The notes beneath the pieces were generated by a model. That model was not told the origin of the DNA. It searched no databases and was given only the letters and a program-made list of their open reading frames with translations. From Paraburkholderia unamae (lineage in GTDB: Bacteria > Pseudomonadota > Gammaproteobacteria > Burkholderiales > Burkholderiaceae): a DNA stretch of 64,000 nucleotides. Below, in pieces: positions 1 through 8,310 of this stretch. Positions within the stretch are counted from its first letter, which is position 1. Each line of letters starts with the position of its first letter. The translations under genes were made by a program, and so were the position numbers. The stretch spans positions 1 to 64,000 of the forward strand of contig NZ_QLSU01000027.1 in assembly GCF_003268775.1 (NCBI RefSeq), read 5' to 3'.

Positions 1-126
1 TACATGAGCGAGACCGCGCCGTTCGACTATGTGCCCGCGCTCGCGCAGCAGGTGGAGCCGGTGGTGCGGCGCATGGTGGGCGGCGCGCTCGATGCTGTGA
101 CGGCGATGAACGAAGCGGCGGCCTGA
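1..126 (+). CDS. C-terminal end of an unidentified protein (cut by window edge)
   Basis: The first frame is open from base 1 and ends in TGA at 124-126, leaving 41 residues that begin YMSETAPFDYVPALAQQ and end in an Ala-rich tail (NEAAA). Codon use is GC-rich in the third position, like the neighbouring genes, so this is very probably the tail of a real protein whose start lies left of the window. I do not recognise the family from so short a piece. It converges on the phospholipase-D-like gene. Confidence 0.6.
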   Translation, partial: YMSETAPFDYVPALAQQVEPVVRRMVGGALDAVTAMNEAAA

Positions 127-133
127 ATCGCGT

Positions 134-159
134 GGGGCACGCGGAAAACGACGTTCCCC
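134..159. terminator. weak hairpin between convergent genes
   Basis: GGGGCACG and CGTTCCCC form an 8-bp stem with one mismatch around a 10-base loop, in the short gap between two convergent genes. There is no U-tract. A role in termination is inferred from position. Confidence 0.3.
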
Positions 160-183
160 AGGCCGCCATGCCGTCCCGCTACG

Positions 184-1764
184 CTACAGCAGCCACTCGA
201 TAGGCAAGATCGAGAAGAACCACACGCCTAGCCGCTCATTCCACGTTGTATTGGGTTCGGTGTCGTAGCGCACGAGCGTGCCGTCGGAGAGGCGGGTCCA
301 GTAGAGCTTGCCGTCGGCGTCGAGATGCGCTTGCCAGGCGAGCTGCGGCACGCGCGTCCAGAACGCCGATTCGATCTGGCTGGCTAGCACGGGGCTTTCG
401 ATCACGAGCCCGAGTTCGGTATTGAGCTTCGCGGAACGCGGGTCAAAGTTCACCGAGCCCACGAACACGCGCTCGGCATCCACGGCGAACGTTTTCGCAT
501 GGAGACTCGACCCCGAACTGCCGAAGGGGCCTTTGCCTGTTTCCTTGTTCGCGCCCGCGGCACGGCGCAATTCGAACAGTTCGACGCCGCCTTCGAGCAG
601 CGCCTTGCGCCGCCGCGCGTAGCCCGAGTGCACGGCGGACACGTCGGTCGCTTCCAGCGAGTTGGTGAGCACACGCACGGTCACGCCCTGGGCGGCGAGG
701 CGCGTGAAGTATTGCGTGCCCGTCTCGCCTGGCACGAAGTACGGCGAAACGAGGTCCAGTTCTCGATGCGGGTCGCCGAGTATCTCGTGCAACTGGCTGA
801 GGATGAGCGTGTGCTCCGGCGCCGTGCCGAGCGCCTTCGCGGGATCGTCGCTGACGAGCCGCGTTTTCGCCCATTCGAGTTGCAACGTGCCGTCGAGCAG
901 GCGGCGCACGTCGGTGGTCTTGCGCAGCGACTGGATATAGCTTGCGGCGGCGGGGTCCTGGCGCGCCGCAAGCGCCGCGCGATCGAGCGTGGCCATGCCC
1001 GAGGGCGACTCGGAGGGCAGGATATCCGTCACCGGCCACGACGAGGCGCTCGCCCAGTAACGGTCGAAATCGTGCGCGACGTCGGTCGCGGCGGGGCCGA
1101 TGGCGAGCACGTCGAGATCGGCAAATACGACGCCGTCGGTGGCGCCGAAATACTCGTCGCCGATATTGCGGCCGCCAAGAATGGTCGCCACGCCGTCCGC
1201 CGTGAGCGACTTGTTATGCATGCGCCGGTTCAGGCGCGAGAAGTCGGTCAGAAAGCCGATCGCCTTGGGCTTGCGCGTGACGAACGGATTGAACAGACGC
1301 ACCTCGAAGTTCGGGTGCGTGTTGAGCGCCGCGAGCGTGGTGTCGAGCGAGGAGGGAATGCCGTTGTCGTCGAGCAGCAGCCGCACGCGCACGCCGCGGT
1401 CGGCCGCCTCGCGCAATTCTTCGAGCAGCAGGGTGCCGGTGAGGTCGTTGCGCCAGATGTAGTACTGCACGTCCAGCGTACGTTGTGCGCTGCGCACGAG
1501 CGCTACACGTGTAGCGAACGCTTCCAGCGGGTCCGAGAGCGGATCGATGCCGGTGAAGTCGGGATGAGTGGCGAGTTCGGCCGTCACGGCGACGCCCAGT
1601 GGCGTCGTGCGGGCCTCGGCCGGTGAGAGTGCGGTGGATTCTGTACGCACGCCGGGCGGCGGCAATCGCTGGCACGCGGCTAATGCCATCACGCATAGCG
1701 GCAATGCCGCGACACACAGTCTTCGCAGTCCGTTCGCGGCCGGCGCGATGGGCGATCTTTGCAT
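184..1764 (-). CDS. phospholipase D / cardiolipin synthase C-like lipoprotein
   Basis: This 526-residue protein has both HKD motifs of the phospholipase D superfamily: H183-x-K185-x4-D190 followed by GGRN, and H422-x-K424-x4-D429 followed by GSVNFDPRS. The N terminus is a hydrophobic signal with a lipobox LAAC (Cys31), so the protein is probably a membrane-anchored periplasmic lipoprotein. The arrangement matches ClsC (YmdC), which makes cardiolipin from phosphatidylglycerol and phosphatidylethanolamine; another PLD-type phosphodiesterase activity is possible. ClsC normally works with the partner YmdB, which is not adjacent here. The upstream SD (GGGA) is weak, so the exact start is less certain than the family. 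Confidence 0.85.
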   Translation of the reverse strand: MQRSPIAPAANGLRRLCVAALPLCVMALAACQRLPPPGVRTESTALSPAEARTTPLGVAVTAELATHPDFTGIDPLSDPLEAFATRVALVRSAQRTLDVQYYIWRNDLTGTLLLEELREAADRGVRVRLLLDDNGIPSSLDTTLAALNTHPNFEVRLFNPFVTRKPKAIGFLTDFSRLNRRMHNKSLTADGVATILGGRNIGDEYFGATDGVVFADLDVLAIGPAATDVAHDFDRYWASASSWPVTDILPSESPSGMATLDRAALAARQDPAAASYIQSLRKTTDVRRLLDGTLQLEWAKTRLVSDDPAKALGTAPEHTLILSQLHEILGDPHRELDLVSPYFVPGETGTQYFTRLAAQGVTVRVLTNSLEATDVSAVHSGYARRRKALLEGGVELFELRRAAGANKETGKGPFGSSGSSLHAKTFAVDAERVFVGSVNFDPRSAKLNTELGLVIESPVLASQIESAFWTRVPQLAWQAHLDADGKLYWTRLSDGTLVRYDTEPNTTWNERLGVWFFSILPIEWLL

Positions 1765-1914
1765 GGAGCGTTCGCTTTCCCGTAACGATTGCGCTTCGAG
1801 GCGCGAAGCGCGAGGCTTCGCGAGTGAGCGTGCAACGTCGGTAGCTTACGCGATTGGCGTGGCGTGCACCACGCATGCGTGCGGCTGCGGGGGCGAACGC
1901 GTCATGGCGTGGGC

Positions 1915-2244
1915 TTACTGCGCGTCGAGCGCGGTCTGTGCGCGGGCGCGGGAATCTTGTGCCGACTGGTTGCGCTCGGTTCTGGCTTCGCGCGCTTCCT
2001 GATTGAAGGTCTGCCGCGCTTCGGCCGTGCGCGCGCGTTGTTGCCGGTTGGCATCGCGAATTTCCATGCGCTTCTGAACGATCGGGTCGCTATGCGTGGT
2101 CGTGGTGACGGGCTGCGCTTGCTGGCTTGCCGGTGCGTTGGTCTGCGCGCTGGCTTGGGCGCTGGTTTGGGCGAATACCTGGCCCGCGACGAGGGCGCTG
2201 ATCACGATGCCGACGATGGCGAGGGTGCGGGTTCTGGCTTGCAT
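1915..2244 (-). CDS. small secreted Gln/Ala/Arg-rich protein
   Basis: This 109-residue protein starts MQARTRTLAIVGIVISALV and has a clear Sec signal peptide with probable cleavage after VFAQ. The mature part is rich in Gln, Ala, Arg and Thr, and its C-terminal half (RQQRARTAEARQTFNQEAR) looks like a charged helix or coiled coil. The start at 2244 is chosen because GGAGAG lies six bases upstream; an in-frame ATG at 2262 would place that SD inside the gene. No family is recognised. It is probably periplasmic or surface associated, with no functional clue from the neighbours. Confidence 0.6.
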   Translation of the reverse strand: MQARTRTLAIVGIVISALVAGQVFAQTSAQASAQTNAPASQQAQPVTTTTHSDPIVQKRMEIRDANRQQRARTAEARQTFNQEAREARTERNQSAQDSRARAQTALDAQ

Positions 2245-2286
2245 GATTTTCTCTCCGATCAATAACTTCGCATTGCTTAGTAATTC

Positions 2287-2308
2287 TCGCGCTCCGGTAA
2301 GAGCGCGA
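2287..2308. promoter_or_regulatory. 8-bp inverted repeat upstream of the small secreted protein
   Basis: TCGCGCTC and GAGCGCGA are perfect inverted arms around CGGTAA, 43 to 64 bases upstream of the start at 2244. This could be an operator or a hairpin in the mRNA leader. An AT-richer stretch that could hold the promoter lies further upstream (about 2350-2390). Confidence 0.35.
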
Positions 2309-2519
2309 ACGTTTTCTGTTGGGCGTTAAGAGGCGGGTAGCCGCGTTTGCTCTTGTTTCAATGCTTTCATTTTACTTTCGGAGTGAGATCGGTCAACCCG
2401 AGGGGCGCTCTAGTCCCACGGTGTGGCGGCCGCCATGTGCCTGATCACGGGGAAGCCCGGAATTTCGCGGACATAACGCCGCATCGGTTTGTTCTGTCAC
2501 CGCGCCGCCACGCGCGCCA

Positions 2520-3383
2520 TCAACGCCGCAACATGTCTGCAATCGTTTGTGTGAGCAAGGTCGGCTTATGCGCTTTCCGCTGGATCATGCCCACCGTGCG
2601 CAAGAAGGGCCGCCCCGGCAGCGGCACGAGGCGCAAATTGGGATCGTTTTTCCAGTTGCCGCCTTGCAGCACGGGCAGCACGCTCACGCCTACATCGTTG
2701 CGCACCAGTGAGACGATCGTTTCGATGGAGTTCAGCTCCAGGTATTCGAGCGGCTCGATGCCAAGCTCGGCCAGCGCGCGGTCAATCACGACGCCGGTCG
2801 GCACGCGCCGGTCGAAGCGCAGAAAGCCGCGCTCGCGCAAGATGCGGCGCGCGTCGTCGCCGGCTGTGGCGCGGCTCGTGACGAGCATGAGCGGTTCTTC
2901 GTAGAGCGGCGTCCACGAAAGTGTTTCGTGTAACGAACCATCCGCGCTGCCCACCACCACGGCCAGATCGACGTCGCCGTCCTCCACCATGCGCGCCAGT
3001 TCGTTCGAACGGGCCGAAGTGAGGCGCACTTCGAGTTCGGGGTGGCCGGTCTTGAGGTGCGCGACGGCGAGCGAAAGCGCGCCGATCACCGACACCACGG
3101 CGCCGATGATGATCGAGCCGCGCATCGTGTCCGCTGTGCTCGCGGGCAGTGCGTCGATCAACGCGAGAATGTGTTCGACTTTCCCGCAGATCTCGCGGCC
3201 CTCGCGGGTGAGTGCCACCTGGCGTGCCCGCCGGTCGAACAACTGGCGCCCGAGCGCTTCTTCGAGCCCGCGCATCTGGACGCTCACGGCCGCCTGGGTG
3301 AGCGCCGTTTTCTCGGCCGCCGTGGCGAACGAACCGCTGCGAGCGACGGCCTGGAGGGTGCGCAACATGCGTAGGGTCAACAT
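2520..3383 (-). CDS. LysR-type transcriptional regulator
   Basis: The 287-residue protein begins MLTLRMLRTLQAVARSGSF and carries the LysR winged helix-turn-helix in its first 60 residues (AAEKTALTQAAVSVQMRGLE), then a substrate-binding-type effector domain to the C terminus. The start at 3383 gives the usual LysR length; an open frame runs further upstream but crosses the divergent promoter region. It is divergent from the gamma-glutamyltransferase-like gene at 3523, so it probably controls that gene and the carrier behind it. The effector is unknown. Confidence 0.9.
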   Translation of the reverse strand: MLTLRMLRTLQAVARSGSFATAAEKTALTQAAVSVQMRGLEEALGRQLFDRRARQVALTREGREICGKVEHILALIDALPASTADTMRGSIIIGAVVSVIGALSLAVAHLKTGHPELEVRLTSARSNELARMVEDGDVDLAVVVGSADGSLHETLSWTPLYEEPLMLVTSRATAGDDARRILRERGFLRFDRRVPTGVVIDRALAELGIEPLEYLELNSIETIVSLVRNDVGVSVLPVLQGGNWKNDPNLRLVPLPGRPFLRTVGMIQRKAHKPTLLTQTIADMLRR

Positions 3384-3409
3384 GTAAAAGAAACTTAAGT
3401 ATCGAGAAT

Positions 3410-3425
3410 AAAATATTAATATTTT
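3410..3425. promoter_or_regulatory. AT-rich palindrome in the divergent LysR/hydrolase promoter
   Basis: AAAATATTAATATTTT is a perfect 16-bp palindrome, 27 bases from the LysR start, in the only strongly AT-rich stretch between the two divergent genes. It is a candidate LysR operator or promoter element (T-N11-A pattern). No binding evidence is possible from sequence alone. Confidence 0.4.
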
Positions 3426-3522
3426 TTTGCGTGATCCTTCAAGATAATCGAAACACTGGCATGAACCGCGCGCGGCGCCACGGGCGGCCGCGCCACTTTT
3501 CCCCATCGGAATCCGAACTTCC

Positions 3523-5160
3523 ATGACGCGCTTCAACTGGCAAAACCCGTATTCCACACCGCGCCTGCCGGTGTTCGCCCGCAACATCGTTTCGACTTCG
3601 CATCCGCTCGCCGCACAGGCGGGGTTGCGCATGCTCTGGCAAGGCGGCAACGCCATCGACGCGGCGATCGCGGCGGCGGCGGCCATCACGGTGGTCGAGC
3701 CGGTGTCGAACGGCCTCGGCAGCGACTGCTTCGCGCTCGTCTGGGACGGCGCGAAGCTGCACGGCCTGAACGCCTCGGGCAACGCGCCGGCTGCATGGAG
3801 CGTCGATTACTTCCGCCGCAAATACGGCGAGGAAAACGGTCTCGCGAAGCAGCCCAAGCGCGGCTGGGACACGGTGACGGTGCCCGGCGTGATCGCCGGC
3901 TGGGAAGCGCTGCACACGAAGTTCGGCTCGTTGCCGTTCGCGGACCTGATGGCGCCGGCCATCGAAATCGCCGAGCGCGGCCATGCGGTGGCCACCATCG
4001 TTGCGCGCAAGTGGCAGGCGGCGATTCCCGAGTTGCACAACCAGCCGGGCTTTGCCGAGACGTTCATGCCGCGCGGCCGCGCCCCTGAAGTGAGCGAGCG
4101 CGTGTGCTTTCCGGGTCACGCCGCCACGCTGCGCCAGCTCGCGCAACGCGGCCCGCGCGACTACTACGAAGGCGAGATCGCCGAGCGCATCGCCGCGTTT
4201 GCGCGCGAAGGCGGCGCGGCGCTCACGCTCGACGACCTGCGCAACTATCGCCCCGAGTGGGTCGAGCCGATCGGCAAGGACTATCGCGGCTACACGGTTC
4301 ACGAGATTCCGCCGAACGGGCAGGGCATCGCCGCGCTTATCGCGCTCGGCATTCTCGAGCAGTTCGACATGGGCTCGCTCGCGCTCGACAGCCTCGAATC
4401 GCAGCATCTCCAGATCGAGGCGATGAAGCTCGCATTCGCCGACGTCTACCGCTACGTGGCCGATCCGCGTTCGATGGAAGTCACGCCCGAGCAGATGCTC
4501 GACAGCGCCTACCTGAAAGAGCGTGCGAAGCTCATCGACCCGAAGCGCGCCACGCAGTTCGACTTCGGCATGCCGCGCTCGGGCGGCACCATCTATCTTT
4601 CCGCCGTGGACGAACGCGGCATGATGGTGAGCTTCATCCAGTCGAACTACATGGGCTTCGGCTCGGGCGTGGTGGTGCCGGGCGCGGGCATCGCGCTCCA
4701 GAACCGCGGCTGCGGCTTCTCGATGGACCCGGTTTCGCCGAATGCCGTGGCAGGCGGCAAGCGTCCGTTCCATACCATCATTCCGGCCTTCCTCACGCAG
4801 CAGGTGGACGGCCGCCAGGAAGCGGTGATGAGCTTCGGCGTGATGGGCGGCGACATGCAGCCGCAAGGGCATCTGCAATCCATCGTGCGCATGCTCGATT
4901 ACGGCCAGCAGCCGCAGGCCGCGTGCGACGCGCCGCGCTGGAAGGTCAACCGCGATTTCACGCTCGACATCGAATCGACCTTCGACGCGCAAACGGCGCA
5001 CGCGCTGCAAGGCCTCGGCCACGAGATCAAGGGCATCGACGATCCGTACATGGATTTCGGCTCGGGCCAGTACATCTGGAAGCTCGATCGCAACGATCCC
5101 GAGCGCGGCTATGTGGCCGCGAGCGACACGCGGCGCGACGGCCTCGCCGCCGGGTTCTAG
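3523..5160 (+). CDS. gamma-glutamyltransferase family hydrolase (cytoplasmic type)
   Basis: This 545-residue protein belongs to the Ntn-hydrolase gamma-glutamyltransferase family. The N-terminal region has the typical GGNAIDAAIA and SNGLGSDCF segments. Thr356 in GGTIYLSAVD aligns with the catalytic, self-cleaving threonine (seven residues before the conserved Asp). There is no signal peptide, unlike E. coli Ggt, so it probably acts in the cytoplasm on gamma-glutamyl or other amide compounds, as proposed for YwrD-like members. It is followed by an MHS-family carrier and divergent from a LysR, which suggests uptake and hydrolysis of one substrate. The substrate cannot be read from the sequence. 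Confidence 0.88.
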   Translation: MTRFNWQNPYSTPRLPVFARNIVSTSHPLAAQAGLRMLWQGGNAIDAAIAAAAAITVVEPVSNGLGSDCFALVWDGAKLHGLNASGNAPAAWSVDYFRRKYGEENGLAKQPKRGWDTVTVPGVIAGWEALHTKFGSLPFADLMAPAIEIAERGHAVATIVARKWQAAIPELHNQPGFAETFMPRGRAPEVSERVCFPGHAATLRQLAQRGPRDYYEGEIAERIAAFAREGGAALTLDDLRNYRPEWVEPIGKDYRGYTVHEIPPNGQGIAALIALGILEQFDMGSLALDSLESQHLQIEAMKLAFADVYRYVADPRSMEVTPEQMLDSAYLKERAKLIDPKRATQFDFGMPRSGGTIYLSAVDERGMMVSFIQSNYMGFGSGVVVPGAGIALQNRGCGFSMDPVSPNAVAGGKRPFHTIIPAFLTQQVDGRQEAVMSFGVMGGDMQPQGHLQSIVRMLDYGQQPQAACDAPRWKVNRDFTLDIESTFDAQTAHALQGLGHEIKGIDDPYMDFGSGQYIWKLDRNDPERGYVAASDTRRDGLAAGF

Positions 5161-5179
5161 CCACCGGATTCCCGTCGCA

Positions 5180-5207
5180 GGGCGGCGCATGCAGTCAAGC
5201 GCCGCCC
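5180..5207. terminator. hairpin after the gamma-glutamyltransferase-like gene
   Basis: GGGCGGCGC and GCGCCGCCC form a perfect 9-bp stem with a 10-base loop, 20 bases after the stop codon. No U-tract follows, so it may only partly terminate transcription before the carrier gene. Confidence 0.4.
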
Positions 5208-5259
5208 ACCGCGCATGAGAATCAATGAGTAGACCAAATAAAAAATGAAGGAGACTGAC

Positions 5260-6588
5260 ATGGAAACCGGATCCGCGCCGGCGCGTGCGCCGCTTAGCCG
5301 CGGCATGGTCCGCCGCATCGTGTTTTCCTCGTCGATCGGTAACGCGCTCGAATGGTTCGACTTCCTCGTGTACGGCTACTTCGCGCCGATCATCGCGAAG
5401 CAGTTCTTTCCCGTGCACGACGAGTGGCTCTCCACGCTGCTTGCCGTCGGCACCTTCGGCATTTCGTTCCTGATGCGCCCGCTCGGCGCGATCGTGCTCG
5501 GCATGTACGGCGACCGCAAGGGGCGCAAGGCGGCGCTCACGCTCGCCATCGCGCTCATGATGGCCGGCACGCTGGCAATGGCGGTCATGCCGCCGTATGC
5601 GTCCATTGGCCTCGCAGCGCCGTTGCTGATCCTGGTGGCGCGGCTCGTGCAGGGCTTTGCGGTGGGCGGCGAATTCGGCAGCGCGACGGCGTTCATGGTG
5701 GAGCACAGCCCGACGAAACGCGGCTATTACGCAAGCTGGCAGTTCGCGAGCCAGGGCGCGGCCGCGATTCTCGCGGCCTCGTTCGGCGCGCTCCTCGCGG
5801 GGTGGCTGCCGCCCGCGCAGTTGCAGGCGTGGGGCTGGCGCGTGCCGTTCTTCTTCGGGCTCGTGCTCGGGCCCGTGGGCTGGTATATCCGCTCGCATCT
5901 GGACGAGACGCCCGAGTTCCTCGCGAACCGGCAGGAACGCCCGGCAACCGATGCGCACGCAACGAATGCGCCGCGTCTCACGCGCGAGTGGGTCAACCTG
6001 CTGCTCGCGGTCGGCATCGTCGCGCAATCCACCGTTGGCGTGTACATCCTCCAGCTCTACATGCCGATGTATGCGGTCAAGCAGCTTCATATGGCCGCGG
6101 CCACCTCGTTCGGCGTGGTGGTGCTCAACGGCGGTTTGCAGTTCGCGCTTTCGCCGGTGATGGGCGCGCTCTCGGACCGCATCGGCCGGGTGCGCATCAT
6201 GCTGACCACGTCGATCCTGCTCGCCGCGCTTACGTATCCAATGTTCTCGCTGTTGCAGCGTCATCCCACGCTGGGCTGGCTGCTCGTGCTGCAAGGCGCG
6301 GCCGGCATATTCAAGGCCGCGTATTCGGGCCCCATGCCCGCGTTGATGTCGGAGATCTTTCCCGTGCGCGTGCGCTCGGCGGGGCTCTCGATCGCGTATA
6401 GCCTTGGCGTGACGCTGTTCGGCGGCTTCGCGCCCACCATTGCCGAGCTGCTGATTCACGTGACGGGCGACACGCTCGCCCCCGCGTATTACGTTTCGCT
6501 TGCAGCGGTTATTTCCGGCGTTTCGCTCGCGATCGTCGGCTGGCGCATGACGCGCCAATCGCCGCTGCGCGCGACGCTCGCCAGTTGA
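5260..6588 (+). CDS. MFS transporter, metabolite:H+ symporter (MHS) family
   Basis: This 442-residue membrane protein has the MHS-family N terminus (NALEWFDFLVYGYF) and the loop 2-3 motif GDRKGRK, consistent with about 12 membrane helices. Relatives (ProP, ShiA, KgtP, CitA) import small organic acids or compatible solutes with protons. The start at 5260 is set by AAGGAG placed just upstream; the ATG at 5245 lies before that SD. It follows the gamma-glutamyltransferase-like gene on the same strand and may import its substrate. Confidence 0.87.
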   Translation: METGSAPARAPLSRGMVRRIVFSSSIGNALEWFDFLVYGYFAPIIAKQFFPVHDEWLSTLLAVGTFGISFLMRPLGAIVLGMYGDRKGRKAALTLAIALMMAGTLAMAVMPPYASIGLAAPLLILVARLVQGFAVGGEFGSATAFMVEHSPTKRGYYASWQFASQGAAAILAASFGALLAGWLPPAQLQAWGWRVPFFFGLVLGPVGWYIRSHLDETPEFLANRQERPATDAHATNAPRLTREWVNLLLAVGIVAQSTVGVYILQLYMPMYAVKQLHMAAATSFGVVVLNGGLQFALSPVMGALSDRIGRVRIMLTTSILLAALTYPMFSLLQRHPTLGWLLVLQGAAGIFKAAYSGPMPALMSEIFPVRVRSAGLSIAYSLGVTLFGGFAPTIAELLIHVTGDTLAPAYYVSLAAVISGVSLAIVGWRMTRQSPLRATLAS

Positions 6589-6812
6589 TCGTCGGAAGTC
6601 CGAACGGATCTTCGCGCCGCCGCGCCCGCAGGATCGTCCGCTAAAAACGGGGCGTGAATGCGGGCGCGTCGCCTTGGAAACACTTCGTTATGTACTTCAC
6701 GCGGACCTCGCTGAACGCGTTCGCAAGTGGTGATATAGTCGCCCCCTCATCGTCGGCAGGGGTACCGGCCGGCGGATCGGAAATTACGTTTTGTCAGGTT
6801 TCGGGAGATTGT

Positions 6813-7058
6813 ATGGCGATCGAGTATCGTGGCTTTCGAGTCACTGTCGATGCGAAAGCAGACGCGACCGACACCCAGTGGCTGTGCCGCGCGGTGTTGG
6901 AAGGAGTCGAAGCACACGCTGAAGCGGCGAAGCTGCCTTGCGTCGAGCTTGCGATTCCCAAACTGAAGATTGACGTGCTGATGGCGCTTAGCATGGTCGA
7001 GCAGACGGCGAAGCAAAACGTCGACGAGTGGCACGCCAAACAGCCCGAGCTGGCTTGA
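6813..7058 (+). CDS. small conserved hypothetical protein
   Basis: This 81-residue protein begins MAIEYRGFRVTVDAKADA. It has no signal peptide or membrane segment and looks like a small soluble alpha/beta domain followed by a helical tail (MALSMVEQTAKQNVDEW). GGGAG at 6803-6807 sets the start at 6813. I believe similar short proteins occur across Burkholderiaceae, but I cannot name a function. A TATAGT-like -10 element lies near 6735. Confidence 0.65.
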   Translation: MAIEYRGFRVTVDAKADATDTQWLCRAVLEGVEAHAEAAKLPCVELAIPKLKIDVLMALSMVEQTAKQNVDEWHAKQPELA

Positions 7059-7066
7059 TGGTTCAG

Positions 7067-7102
7067 GCGCGGGCGGCCCTGATGCGGCTGCCGCGCCCGC
7101 GC
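7067..7102. terminator. hairpin between convergent genes
   Basis: GCGCGGGC and GCCCGCGC are perfect 8-bp arms around a 20-base GC-rich loop that can pair further. It fills the gap between two convergent genes and may act in both directions. There is no U-tract. Confidence 0.35.
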
Positions 7103-8062
7103 TCAACGCGCATTCACGATATTTCGCGGATTTCCCTCATGAAAGGCCGCGATGTTCTCCACCAGCTGGTCCGCTAACGCCTGCATGGCTTCGTCGCTCG
7201 CCCACGCAACGTGAGGCGTGAGGATGAACGCCGGGTGCGAGAGGATGGCCTGGAACGGATGATCGGCAGGCAGCGGTTCCTGCGTCACGACATCGAACCC
7301 CGCACCCGAAATCGCGCCCGATTGCAACGCATCAGCCAGTGCCGCCTCGTCCACGAGTCCGCCGCGCGCCGTATTGATCAGCAAGGGCCGGCGCTTCATG
7401 CGCGCAAACGCTTGTGCGTCGATCAGATGCTGTGTTTCCGGCGTGAGCGGGCAATGCAGCGTGATGATGTCGCTTTCTTCCAGCAGCGTGTCGAGCGGCA
7501 CATAGCCCGCCTGCGCGTCGTTGCGCGTTTTGCGCGCCGCGAACAGCACGCGCAGCCCCAGCGCCCGCGCCATGTGCGCGACGGCTTGCCCGAGCGCACC
7601 GTCGCCGATGATGCCGAGCGTCGAGCCGGCCAGATTGCGGATCGGAAAATCGAAGAAACAGAACTGTCCCGATTCGAGCCAGCGGCCCGCGCGCACGGCC
7701 TCGCGATAGGCGAGCAGGCTGCGCCGCAGCGCGAAGATCAATGCGAACGTATGCTCCGGCACGCTGTGGCCGGCGTAGTCGCGCACGTTGCTCACGACAA
7801 TGCCGCGCGCCGCGCAGGCGTGCAGATCGACGTTGTTGGTGCCCGTGGCGGCGACGGCGATCATGCGCAGGCGTGTGGCGCCGGCCAGCGCCTCGGCGCT
7901 GAGACGCGCCTTGTTCGCGATGACGATATCGGCGTTGCGGATGCGCTCGGCGACCTCGTTGGGCGCGGTGCGCTCGAACGTTTCCAGGGTGTGCTCGAAA
8001 GGCAGAGGGCGAAGCTGCGTTTGGGGCGCGAGCGTCGCGCGGTCGAGAAAGACAACGTGCAT
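7103..8062 (-). CDS. D-2-hydroxyacid dehydrogenase (NAD-dependent, glycerate/hydroxypyruvate reductase-like)
   Basis: The 319-residue protein has the catalytic triad of the family: Arg233 (NTARGGLVDE), Glu262 (VTQEP) and His284 (LTPHVAW). The Rossmann fold is present, but the glycine loop reads GDGALG (153-158), with Asp where most relatives have Tyr or Leu. It interconverts a 2-keto acid and a D-2-hydroxy acid; glyoxylate, hydroxypyruvate or a related acid is likely. The start at 8062 (MHVVFLDRATL) fits the family; an ATG at 8080 is an alternative and neither has a strong SD. The gene is divergent from the CoA-transferase operon. Confidence 0.85.
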   Translation of the reverse strand: MHVVFLDRATLAPQTQLRPLPFEHTLETFERTAPNEVAERIRNADIVIANKARLSAEALAGATRLRMIAVAATGTNNVDLHACAARGIVVSNVRDYAGHSVPEHTFALIFALRRSLLAYREAVRAGRWLESGQFCFFDFPIRNLAGSTLGIIGDGALGQAVAHMARALGLRVLFAARKTRNDAQAGYVPLDTLLEESDIITLHCPLTPETQHLIDAQAFARMKRRPLLINTARGGLVDEAALADALQSGAISGAGFDVVTQEPLPADHPFQAILSHPAFILTPHVAWASDEAMQALADQLVENIAAFHEGNPRNIVNAR

Positions 8063-8310
8063 GGTGCGTAGCGAGAGCATTTGAGGGACGGTCCGCTCAT
8101 TGTCCCTCACGGCGCGTGCCGATGGCTTGCCCAATGCGCCAACTGACTTTCCGATGAGGAAATATCGGCTGGCCTGAAGCCGGATGCGAAACACCGCGCG
8201 CGGCCGGACCCTTTCCATTTGCTCAAGCCAGCTTGAGCAAGCATCGATTATCAAAGGGGGCAGGCGGGTCCATGATGTCGTCCATAGTCGCAGTCTGAGG
8301 AGACACCGCC

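Noticed and set aside
3439..6558. Very long open frame (over 1000 codons) on the minus strand opposite the hydrolase and carrier genes
   Set aside because: It is Arg/His/Ala-rich without any domain, and lies exactly opposite two well-supported genes. It is a GC-skew shadow.
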